10,686 nucleotides of DNA from NCBI GenBank assembly GCA_937967535.1, contig CALCMV010000448.1, positions 1 through 10,686 of the forward strand, read 5' to 3'. A program made the position numbers and the translations under genes. Under the pieces are notes generated by a model that worked only from the letters and a program-made list of their open reading frames with translations, made no database searches and was not told where the DNA came from. The DNA comes from an uncultured Saprospiraceae bacterium. GTDB lineage: Bacteria; Bacteroidota; Bacteroidia; Chitinophagales; Saprospiraceae. Positions 1 through 5,822 of the stretch are shown one piece after another (position 1 is the first letter of the stretch; each line of letters opens with the position of its first letter).

Positions 1-1
1 T

Positions 2-253
2 ATTGACCGCATCGTGGAGATGGCATGGGAAGACCGTACACCCTTCGAGGCTATCGAATATCAATTTGGTATTCCCGAAAAAGACGTGATTCAACTGATG
101 CGCGAAGCGATGAAATTGAGTAGTTGGAAAATGTGGCGCAAGCGGGTACAGGGCAGAGCTACAAAACACGCCAAAAAACGTAATTTTACGGAAGGCAGAC
201 ACAAATGTTCGCGCCAACGTAGTATTTCTAATAATAAGATTTCTAAGCGATAA
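2..253 (+). CDS. TIGR03643/DUF2805 family small protein, 5' end cut by window
   Basis: This open frame runs from the window edge to a TAA stop and gives 83 residues. It begins inside the conserved opening IDRIVEMAWEDRTPFEAIE, so only a few N-terminal codons should be missing (the family is usually about 85-90 residues). The body keeps the uncommon Trp and Met residues typical of the TIGR03643/DUF2805 family: MAWED near the start, LMREAMK-SSWKMWRKRVQGR in the middle, and a basic tail CSRQRSISNNKISKR. The protein is highly basic and has no signal peptide or membrane segment, so it is probably cytoplasmic, possibly nucleic-acid binding (inference from charge only). Its function is unknown in the literature as I recall it. 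A GTG at 14 or ATG at 20 could be read as starts, but the conserved residues upstream argue against both. The stop lies two bases before a long inverted repeat, and the next gene converges on it. Confidence 0.85.
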   Translation: MDRIVEMAWEDRTPFEAIEYQFGIPEKDVIQLMREAMKLSSWKMWRKRVQGRATKHAKKRNFTEGRHKCSRQRSISNNKISKR

Positions 254-255
254 TG

Positions 256-408
256 TACTCTATATGAGAAAATTTTAAAATCGTAATGTAAGCCACTAAT
301 GCACTAATTATTTCAAGGGAATTATCAATAAATTCGTAAAAAAAATTAATGTATTCGTGGCAAAAACAAGTATTACATTATCAGAAATAATTTTTCTCAT
401 GTAGAGTA
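256..408. repeat. Foldback inverted-repeat element between convergent genes
   Basis: The outer arms at 256-272 and 392-408 match at 16 of 17 positions when one is reverse complemented (TACTCTATATGAGAAAA against TACTCTACATGAGAAAA). Further in, TAATGTAA near 282-289 pairs with TTACATTA, and GCCACTAATGCACTAATT pairs at 15 of 18 positions with the segment ending in GTGGC near 361. The whole spacer can therefore fold into one long imperfect hairpin. It could be a MITE-like element (the ends read TACTC...GAGTA, compatible with insertion at TA) or a bidirectional transcription stop for the two converging genes. No open frame of note lies inside. Confidence 0.6.
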
Positions 409-423
409 GCGGTAGTGACCAAA

Positions 424-1071
424 TTAGATACTTAATTCAAGCCATATTTCCTCCGTAAATTCCAAAAGTGACCCCAACTGCACATCCGCCACTGCAAATT
501 GCGGACGTGCCACTTCCGGTACAGCGACTACTTTCATTCGTGCTGCTTTTGCTGCAATCGCACCCGGCAATGAATCTTCAAATGCCAGACAATCAAAGGG
601 TTCAATATTCATTTTTTCAGCCGTATGAATATAAACGGCAGGATGCGGCTTGGCATATTTTTCTACTTCGGCAGAATGAATGATAGGAAAAGCATCCTGC
701 AAATTCATCTTTTCCAATGCTGCATCAATGATTCTAAAAGAAGACGAAGAAGCCAAAGCCACCGGTAGTTTTTTCGCTTCAAAAAATGCTAAAATCTCAC
801 GCACACCCGGCTTCTCGACAAGTTTTTCGCGCATCAGCGCAATCAATTCATCCACGATTTCGCGTTCTACTGTCTCCAATGATTTGCCCGTCCATGGTTT
901 CTGTTCGTAGCGCAATCGTACTACATCATCTATGCGTACTCCGGTAGTATCTTGGCAGTCTTTTACGGTTAAGTGTATGCCTACTGTCGGAAATACTCGC
1001 ATCTGTGCCTCATGCCAATGCGGTTCCGAATCTATCAGCAGACCATCCATATCAAATATAATTGCTTTCAT
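424..1071 (-). CDS. hxpB: HAD-family sugar-phosphate phosphatase, HxpB (YniC)-like
   Basis: This 215-residue protein is full length for a HAD subfamily I phosphatase with a helical cap inserted after motif I. Motif I is FDMDGLLIDSEP with nucleophile Asp7 and acid/base Asp9. Motif II is Ser108 in ALASSSS, motif III is Lys141 in AKPHP, and motif IV is Glu165-Asp166 in FEDS. The stretches GVRIDDVV, the Trp-Gly pair near 60 and KPGVRE resemble E. coli HxpB, which dephosphorylates hexitol phosphates and 2-deoxyglucose 6-phosphate. The enzyme should be cytoplasmic and Mg-dependent. Substrate assignment is less certain than the fold; the alternative is a beta-phosphoglucomutase-like or general sugar phosphatase. 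The ATG at 1071-1069 immediately precedes motif I, so the start is secure. It lies 78 bases downstream of the uridine kinase stop, possibly co-transcribed, with a structured repeat in the gap. Confidence 0.85.
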   Translation of the reverse strand: MKAIIFDMDGLLIDSEPHWHEAQMRVFPTVGIHLTVKDCQDTTGVRIDDVVRLRYEQKPWTGKSLETVEREIVDELIALMREKLVEKPGVREILAFFEAKKLPVALASSSSFRIIDAALEKMNLQDAFPIIHSAEVEKYAKPHPAVYIHTAEKMNIEPFDCLAFEDSLPGAIAAKAARMKVVAVPEVARPQFAVADVQLGSLLEFTEEIWLELSI

Positions 1072-1073
1072 AA

Positions 1074-1178
1074 TCGTAGCACGGACATTCTTGTCCGTTG
1101 TGGTTTAGATTGGGTTTTCGGATAAGAATATCCGAGTGATGGCTTAGGGCTATTCGGACAGGAATGTCCGAGTTACGA
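1074..1178. repeat. Triple-hairpin inverted repeat between udk and hxpB
   Basis: Three 16-base palindromic units of the form CGGAYA-N4-TRTCCG lie at 1082-1097, 1119-1134 and 1155-1170, spaced 37 and 36 bases apart. The first and third, with flanks TCGTA and TACGA, form a 24-base inverted repeat (1074-1097 against 1155-1178, 21 of 24 matches). The right arm overlaps the last nine codons of the uridine kinase gene. This could be a REP/BIME-like element or a processing or attenuation structure between two co-directional genes. No transposase is present. Confidence 0.7.
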
Positions 1179-1779
1179 TGCCTTTTAATACATTCACACC
1201 TTTTTCGATGCTATCCGGCGCGATATTATTGATGACCAAATCGGCAACTTCAAGGTAAGGTTCGATATATTTTTTATAGGCAGGTTGTACGTGATTTTCA
1301 TAACGATACAGTACATCATCCAATGGATAATTGCGCTCGATGCGGTCGCGTTTGATGCGGCGGATGATTTTAATGTGGTCGGGCGCGTGTACGAATATTT
1401 TGAGGTCAATGAGTTTTTTAATATTTTCAAAATGAAAAATAAACAAACCTTCGACTATGATAATCGGTGCGGGATGAAAGGTTTTCAGGTTTGCGGTAGC
1501 GAGTTTATTATTAAAAACATATTCTTGTCGTGTTACCGTTTCACCATTGGATAGTTGCTTTATATCTATTTCAAATGCCTCATTATCAATTGAATAGGGT
1601 AAGTCAAAATTTTTCACTCCCTGTTCATCTACATGTTGCTCTTCTCGCGGACGATAATAGTCATCCTGCGAAATAATACAAATTTTATTGCTCGGATATA
1701 GCTCTGCCAAACGATGAATCAGCGTAGTTTTGCCCGAACCACTGCCTCCTGTAATACCTATAATGTAAGGACTTTTCAT
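1150..1779 (-). CDS. udk: Uridine kinase
   Basis: Uridine kinase phosphorylates uridine and cytidine to UMP and CMP in the cytoplasm (pyrimidine salvage). The 209 residues match the usual length of about 205-215. The Walker A loop GGSGSGKT is at 11-18, followed by SQDDYY at 38-42, the substrate-site block NFDLPYSID at 57-65, the strand and acidic residue IIIVEGLFIF at 106-115, and the lid region RRIKRDRIERNYPLDDV at 140-156. The ATG at 1779-1777 opens directly into the first beta strand. The last nine residues (IVTRTFLSE) are encoded within an arm of the inverted repeat at 1155-1178, so the C-terminus may have been altered by insertion of that element. It is first in a likely two-gene unit with hxpB, and is divergent from the nucleoside transporter at 2346, which fits a joint role in nucleoside salvage. 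Confidence 0.92.
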   Translation of the reverse strand: MKSPYIIGITGGSGSGKTTLIHRLAELYPSNKICIISQDDYYRPREEQHVDEQGVKNFDLPYSIDNEAFEIDIKQLSNGETVTRQEYVFNNKLATANLKTFHPAPIIIVEGLFIFHFENIKKLIDLKIFVHAPDHIKIIRRIKRDRIERNYPLDDVLYRYENHVQPAYKKYIEPYLEVADLVINNIAPDSIEKGVNVLKGIVTRTFLSE

Positions 1780-1801
1780 GTCTTATATTCTTGATAAAGG
1801 G

Positions 1802-1817
1802 CAAATTTACAAATTTA
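1802..1817 (-). promoter_or_regulatory. Tandem TAAATTTG boxes, candidate udk promoter
   Basis: Reading the minus strand, TAAATTTG occurs twice back to back (1817-1810 and 1809-1802). Both fit the Bacteroidota -7 consensus TAnnTTTG. They lie 22-30 bases ahead of the udk ATG, which would give a short leader. I do not see a convincing -33 TTG element at the right spacing, so this stays tentative. Confidence 0.4.
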
Positions 1818-2058
1818 GGACTAAGGAATAAACGAATAAGGAATAAAGGAATTCCACGTCACAAATCACATTTTTTTCCAATAAGTCTCTTAAAGTAAGA
1901 TTTTTCATTAAATTTACGACTGTATTTACCCAAAAAATATGACGTAACTTGTATTTCTTGGTCTAAAAGTTGATTTTTGTATTGTTTTTTTATTATAATT
2001 ATAATTAATTAATAATTAATGTTTTGTGAGAGTATACTTTTTAAATAAAAAATAATTT

Positions 2059-2240
2059 AGTAACGAGCAAATAATAAATTCCGCATTTCGACGAGCTTAT
2101 TTTGTTCTTCCCCGATAGCTATCGGGGTCTTCTTGAAAGCGGTCTCGGCTAAGCCGAGAAGGATAAATGACTGTTTTCGAGGAGGAAAATAAGGACAAAA
2201 GAAGCCGTCCAAATGCGGGAGTTATTATTTACTCGTTGCT
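2059..2240. repeat. Long foldback element with two internal palindromes
   Basis: The outer arms 2059-2088 and 2211-2240 are an inverted repeat with few mismatches (for 2062-2087 against 2212-2237, 23 of 26 match). Pairing continues inward: GCTTATTTTGTTCTT (2095-2109) against 2191-2205 matches at 13 of 15. The apex holds a perfect 18-base palindrome CCCCGATAGCTATCGGGG (2110-2127) and a second hairpin TCTCGGCT-A-AGCCGAGA (2143-2159). The flanks both read TTA (2057-2059 and 2240-2242), a possible but weak target-site duplication. It may be a MITE-like element or a structured RNA. There is no coding capacity. Confidence 0.7.
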
Positions 2241-2324
2241 TACTTCTCAATAAATTAAAATAATTAAAATGCAAAAATAGCTAAAAAATATTCAAGTAAA
2301 TATATAGAAAATTTTTATTTTATA

Positions 2325-2343
2325 CTTGAATTTGAACTTAAAC
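2325..2343 (+). repeat. 19-base direct repeat, copy 1 (leader of nupC)
   Basis: CTTGAATTTGAACTTAAAC lies here, three bases plus the ATG short of the transporter start, and recurs exactly at 3750-3768 just ahead of the pseudokinase start. Its first bases also form the right arm of a 9-base inverted repeat with 2290-2298. It could be a binding site or a leader element shared by both genes. Confidence 0.65.
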
Positions 2344-2345
2344 AA

Positions 2346-3653
2346 ATGGATATCATCAGCATATTAAGAGGCTTTTTGGGAATTGTGGCATTGGTAGGTA
2401 TTACGTATTTATTCAGTACCAATAGAAAAGCAATTGATTGGGGATTGGTCGTTAAAGGCTTGGCTTTGCAGTTGATATTAGCGGTGATTTTGATTAATCC
2501 GATTGATTTTGTGGTGTTTGACTGGATACGAATGGTGTTTCGCGGTATTGTAGATTTCTTTGTTTTGATGATTGGCGCGATGGAAGAATCGGCAAAATTT
2601 ATGTTTGGCGATTTGGCGGTTCCGGGCGGTCCTTATGGTTTTGCCTTCTTTGTATTACCGACGATTTTGTTCTTTTCGGCTTTGTCATCCTTGCTCTATT
2701 ATTTGGGGGTTTTGCAGAAAGTGGTGTACGGCTTTGCATGGTTGATGAATAAGACTATGAAGCTATCCGGCGCAGAAAGCCTTGCAGCAGCAGCCAATGT
2801 TTTTATCGGACAAACGGAGGCTCCGCTCGTTGTCAAGCCTTACCTAGAGCGCATGACCCGTTCCGAAATCCTCTGCCTCATGACGGGCGGTATGGCAACA
2901 ATTGCAGGTGGCGTATTTGGTGCTTACATGGGTATTTTGGGAGGTAGCGACCCGGATAGTCTGCGTTATTTTGGGATGCACCTGCTCACTGCTTCCATCA
3001 TTTCTGCTCCGGCGGCGATAGTAGCAGCAAAGATTTTATTTCCCGAAACGGAACCTGAAAAAATTGATAAAAATATCAAAATCCCGCGCGAAGAAGCGGG
3101 AGATAATATACTTGATGCCATTGTGCGTGGTACTACGGATGGCTTGAAACTTGCAGTCAATGTTGCTGCGATGCTCTTGGCATTTACTGCGTTTATATTT
3201 TTATTCAATAAAATATTCATGTACATTGGTGAATTAACCAATCTCAATGACTTTATCGCCCAAAAAAGTGGCGGTGTATATAAAGGTCTGACCCTTCAAT
3301 ACGTTTTTGGTATCTTATTTTCACCTATTGCATGGCTGATAGGCGTTTCGGCGCAAGATATGGTCGCCGTAGGGCAGCTATTGGGCGAAAAAACTATTCT
3401 CAATGAATTCTTCGCTTACGTTACACTCGGCGATATGAAAACAGCAGGAACATTGAGCGATAAATCTGTCTTAATAGCCACCTATGCCTTGTGCGGTTTT
3501 GCCAATTTTGCCTCCATCGGCATCCAAATCGGAGGGATAGGTGCCATCGCCCCCGGACAACGAAGTACCCTCTCCCGATTTGGTATTCAGGCACTCATCG
3601 GGGGTACAATTGCCTGTTTCTTAACTGCTGCTATCGCAGGAATGATGGCGTAG
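2346..3653 (+). CDS. nupC: Concentrative nucleoside transporter (CNT family, NupC)
   Basis: This 435-residue inner-membrane protein belongs to the CNT family, which imports nucleosides with Na+ or H+. It is rich in hydrophobic helices from residue 8 to the end. The family signatures are all present: IGQTEAPL at 154-161, the GGMATIAGGVFGAYMGILGG stretch at 181-200, NEFFAY at 353-358 and CGFANFASIGI at 383-393. By comparison with the Vibrio cholerae CNT structure, Gln156, Thr157, Glu158, Glu354, Asn387 and Ser390 are the likely nucleoside-contacting residues. A charged cytoplasmic loop lies at 233-252. The ATG at 2346 follows an A-rich leader with no Shine-Dalgarno sequence. It is divergent from uridine kinase, matching import followed by phosphorylation. 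The exact nucleoside range and the coupling ion cannot be read from sequence with confidence. Confidence 0.93.
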   Translation: MDIISILRGFLGIVALVGITYLFSTNRKAIDWGLVVKGLALQLILAVILINPIDFVVFDWIRMVFRGIVDFFVLMIGAMEESAKFMFGDLAVPGGPYGFAFFVLPTILFFSALSSLLYYLGVLQKVVYGFAWLMNKTMKLSGAESLAAAANVFIGQTEAPLVVKPYLERMTRSEILCLMTGGMATIAGGVFGAYMGILGGSDPDSLRYFGMHLLTASIISAPAAIVAAKILFPETEPEKIDKNIKIPREEAGDNILDAIVRGTTDGLKLAVNVAAMLLAFTAFIFLFNKIFMYIGELTNLNDFIAQKSGGVYKGLTLQYVFGILFSPIAWLIGVSAQDMVAVGQLLGEKTILNEFFAYVTLGDMKTAGTLSDKSVLIATYALCGFANFASIGIQIGGIGAIAPGQRSTLSRFGIQALIGGTIACFLTAAIAGMMA

Positions 3654-3657
3654 ATGG

Positions 3658-3746
3658 CAAGTTCAAGTTTTTTTATTTGGCTGCGCCAAATACTTATCTG
3701 ATAATTTAGAATCATTTAGCGCAGCTAAAATGAAAACTTGAACTTG
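3658..3746. repeat. Nested cruciform after nupC
   Basis: Perfect 14-base arms (CAAGTTCAAGTTTT at 3658-3671 and its complement at 3733-3746) enclose two small hairpins: TTTGGC-TGC-GCCAAA (3676-3690) and TTTAGC-GCA-GCTAAA (3715-3729). The second hairpin is an inverted copy of the first at 13 of 15 positions, and the two differences form a compensating G-C to A-T change in the stem. The element begins four bases after the transporter stop. It lacks a following T run, so it is not a textbook terminator, but it could protect or terminate the transcript. Confidence 0.65.
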
Positions 3747-3749
3747 ATT

Positions 3750-3768
3750 CTTGAATTTGAACTTAAAC
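3750..3768 (+). repeat. 19-base direct repeat, copy 2 (leader of pseudokinase gene)
   Basis: This is an exact second copy of the sequence at 2325-2343, ending five bases before the ATG at 3774. It directly follows the right arm of the nested cruciform, so that stretch reads as a degenerate run of TTGAACT-like units. Confidence 0.65.
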
Positions 3769-3773
3769 TTATT

Positions 3774-5519
3774 ATGTTACGTTTAGACAAACATCCGATT
3801 GGCGATTCGCATCCATTGTATCAGACATACAACGGCGTGTTGGAACGCTCGAATAAAGTACCTGTGGATGTGATTGTCAAGGTGTTGCGCGATGGAAAAA
3901 ATGAAGCCGAAGAAGATGCCTTCGAAGCCTTATTTTCCATGAAATACAAAGCCGCCGATTTGGGAAATAAGGTGGTGTATTATCGAAATTATATTCAGGG
4001 AGAAACACTCAAAGAATACCTTTCGCATACCCAACCGGATGATAATACCATCATGTCGCTCTCCAACAAACTACTTGCTTTCCTGAATTTCCTTCATATT
4101 GAAAAAAAATTTCATAATAAAATTAATCCTGAACACATTTTACTGCACGATAATCAGATTTATTTGATTAGCGGGAATGAAAAATTGCACAATACGCCCC
4201 AGCAAGATATTGAAGCCTTTGGCGGTGTACTTCGTGAAATGCTGAAAGGACAAAAAGAAATTCATCCTTTCTACACAGATGTACTCGAAAAATGTGCCGG
4301 CGGCGGCGATTATTTTCGTACCATTAGCGATGTATTGTATCGGTTCAAAAATCGCGTCAAACGTATAGAGGCGGTTCCCGAATCATTTGATAGATACGTA
4401 CTCGAAGAACTCAACAAAGACGGTTTTCCTCCTTCAAATACCACCCGTACAGCCATCAAAGAACGCGCCTACCGAATGGTGATTGACGATGAATTGGTCA
4501 ATAGAATCATTCGACGCAATTCGGATAAAGTCACACCCGCCAAAAGCGGCGTACCGCGTTGGGTGTGGTTGCTTTTGCCCGTCTTGTTTATCATTGGTTT
4601 GTTTGCATGGCGAAGCAATGACGGCGGCACTAACAAAGTAAAACCAGCTGCTGATGTTCGTTTTGATTTGGAGGGAGAAGAAAATAAAGAAATCGGCAAA
4701 CCCTATAAATTTGTCAGCAATGCCGAAAAAGGAAAAAACCTGCTTTGGAAAGTATATGATTATAGTGGAGTAAAAATTACGCAGAAAGTCAATGAGTCTA
4801 CCTTTAATTTTATTCCCGAAAAACCCGGAAAATATTTTGTAACATTGGAAAATGTGTTGACTTCGGCAACATCATTCAAAGATACGATTGAAGTATTGTG
4901 GCCCGGTGGCAAAGCTCAATTTGAAGTCAAACAACTCAATGGCTACAAATTTCGACTAATCAATAAATCAACTTTTGCAGACAGCGTATTTTATGACATG
5001 GGCGAGGGGCTAAAACGTATGACCACCGATAGCATCGACTACGAATACACCGACATCACCGAAGCCAGAGAGGTGAATATACAATTTGCCGCCTATTCCA
5101 ATGGTCAGGCAGATATGCAAACCAAAACATTCAACTTATTGCCTCCTAAAAAAACAAGCTCGCCACCCAAATCCAAGCCCAAACCCGCTACCAAATCCGA
5201 AAAACCTTACAAAACACCCATTATTAGAGCCATGAAACAAAATTATAAGGTCAAAACTATTGGCTTTCGCCTAAGTACTGCGTCTTATGATAAACGCCTC
5301 ACTTATGAATGGGAAGTTTCGGGTGAAAAGAAAAACGGACGAACTGTTACGTTTAGCACCGTAGGACAAAACGTGATGCAAGTACGCCTACGTGCGCTCA
5401 AAAATGCTAAAGTTATCCATTCTGCCAGCAAACTCGTTACCATTCAGAAAGAAAACGAAAAAGTTGATTCCCCCTTCAAACCTATTGAGGGTACCGATTT
5501 ATTTAAAGATAATCAATAG
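3774..5519 (+). CDS. Membrane-anchored pseudokinase with PKD-like periplasmic modules
   Basis: This 581-residue protein has a kinase-like domain at about 8-195. VIVKVL carries the strand-3 Lys36. The catalytic loop reads HNKINPEHIL (114-123) where active kinases have HRDLKPEN, so the catalytic Asp and the metal-binding Asn are lost. No DFG follows (ISGN at 132-135), while the later DIEAFG block (145-150) is kept. It is therefore predicted inactive. One transmembrane helix lies at about 262-279. The rest, outside the cytoplasm, has two PKD/Ig-like beta units (about 293-376 and 378-457), a Pro/Lys/Ser linker (457-482) and a third beta unit (483-558). I chose the ATG at 3774, because an earlier start at 3738 would translate the repeat leader. 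EssB/YukC of type VII secretion has a similar pseudokinase-TM-ectodomain plan but a different ectodomain. The function is unknown. The next gene encodes an OmpA-like lipoprotein. Confidence 0.72.
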   Translation: MLRLDKHPIGDSHPLYQTYNGVLERSNKVPVDVIVKVLRDGKNEAEEDAFEALFSMKYKAADLGNKVVYYRNYIQGETLKEYLSHTQPDDNTIMSLSNKLLAFLNFLHIEKKFHNKINPEHILLHDNQIYLISGNEKLHNTPQQDIEAFGGVLREMLKGQKEIHPFYTDVLEKCAGGGDYFRTISDVLYRFKNRVKRIEAVPESFDRYVLEELNKDGFPPSNTTRTAIKERAYRMVIDDELVNRIIRRNSDKVTPAKSGVPRWVWLLLPVLFIIGLFAWRSNDGGTNKVKPAADVRFDLEGEENKEIGKPYKFVSNAEKGKNLLWKVYDYSGVKITQKVNESTFNFIPEKPGKYFVTLENVLTSATSFKDTIEVLWPGGKAQFEVKQLNGYKFRLINKSTFADSVFYDMGEGLKRMTTDSIDYEYTDITEAREVNIQFAAYSNGQADMQTKTFNLLPPKKTSSPPKSKPKPATKSEKPYKTPIIRAMKQNYKVKTIGFRLSTASYDKRLTYEWEVSGEKKNGRTVTFSTVGQNVMQVRLRALKNAKVIHSASKLVTIQKENEKVDSPFKPIEGTDLFKDNQ

Positions 5520-5522
5520 TAA

Positions 5523-5781
5523 CAATGTCTTCGCCAAATCTTGCATTTTGAACGACAAATGAATTTAAAATTTATTTTGTTTTTTATTGATAATTAAAAA
5601 TTAATAAATTAAATATTTTTTATTATTTAAAATTTTTCATTCATCCCGATAATTATCGGGATGAATGACAAATGAATTTAAATTTTACTTTGTTTTTTAC
5701 TGGTAATTATTAATTAATAAATTAAACATTTTTTATCATTCAAAATTTTTCATTCAAAATTAAAAATTGGCAAAGACATTG
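5523..5781. repeat. Composite AT-rich element: terminal inverted repeats, 88-base direct repeats, central palindrome
   Basis: The ends CAATGTCTTCGCCAA (5523-5537) and TTGGCAAAGACATTG (5767-5781) are inverted copies at 14 of 15 positions, with weaker pairing continuing inward. Inside are two direct copies of an 88-base AT-rich unit (5554-5641 and 5667-5754) differing at about nine positions, mostly T/C. Between and overlapping them is a perfect 32-base palindrome centred near 5654 (half-site TCATTCATCCCGATAA). The element fills nearly the whole 303-base gap between the pseudokinase and lipoprotein genes. It may be a MITE-like insertion with internal duplication. I see no other gene or clear promoter in this gap. 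Confidence 0.7.
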
Positions 5782-5822
5782 AGTTGATAGTTGTTATTTA
5801 AACACCTTCTCAAACTAAAATT

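Larger units (their letters stand above)
1780..2345. other. 566-base AT-rich intergenic region between udk and nupC
   Basis: This divergent spacer contains no gene that I can support. From left to right it holds the candidate udk promoter boxes and a short imperfect tandem run (AAGGAATAAA at 1823-1832 and again at 1838-1847, with a partial third copy at 1846). A long A/T-rich stretch follows, with an AATTA-rich palindromic run near 1990-2020. Next come the foldback element 2059-2240 and a short inverted repeat ATTCAAGTA/TACTTGAAT (2290-2298 and 2323-2331) just before the transporter gene. Control sequences for both divergent genes should lie here. Confidence 0.7.

Noticed and set aside
1082..1170. 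Three repeats at 36-37 base spacing, resembling a short CRISPR array
   Set aside because: The repeats are only 16 bases, are self-complementary, and vary in the centre. The outer two are inverted copies, and there is no cas gene.
3738..3773. Upstream in-frame ATG adding twelve residues to the pseudokinase
   Set aside because: The added residues come from the degenerate TTGAACT repeat leader, and the ATG lies inside the inverted-repeat arm. The ATG at 3774 sits at the usual distance from an A/T-rich leader.
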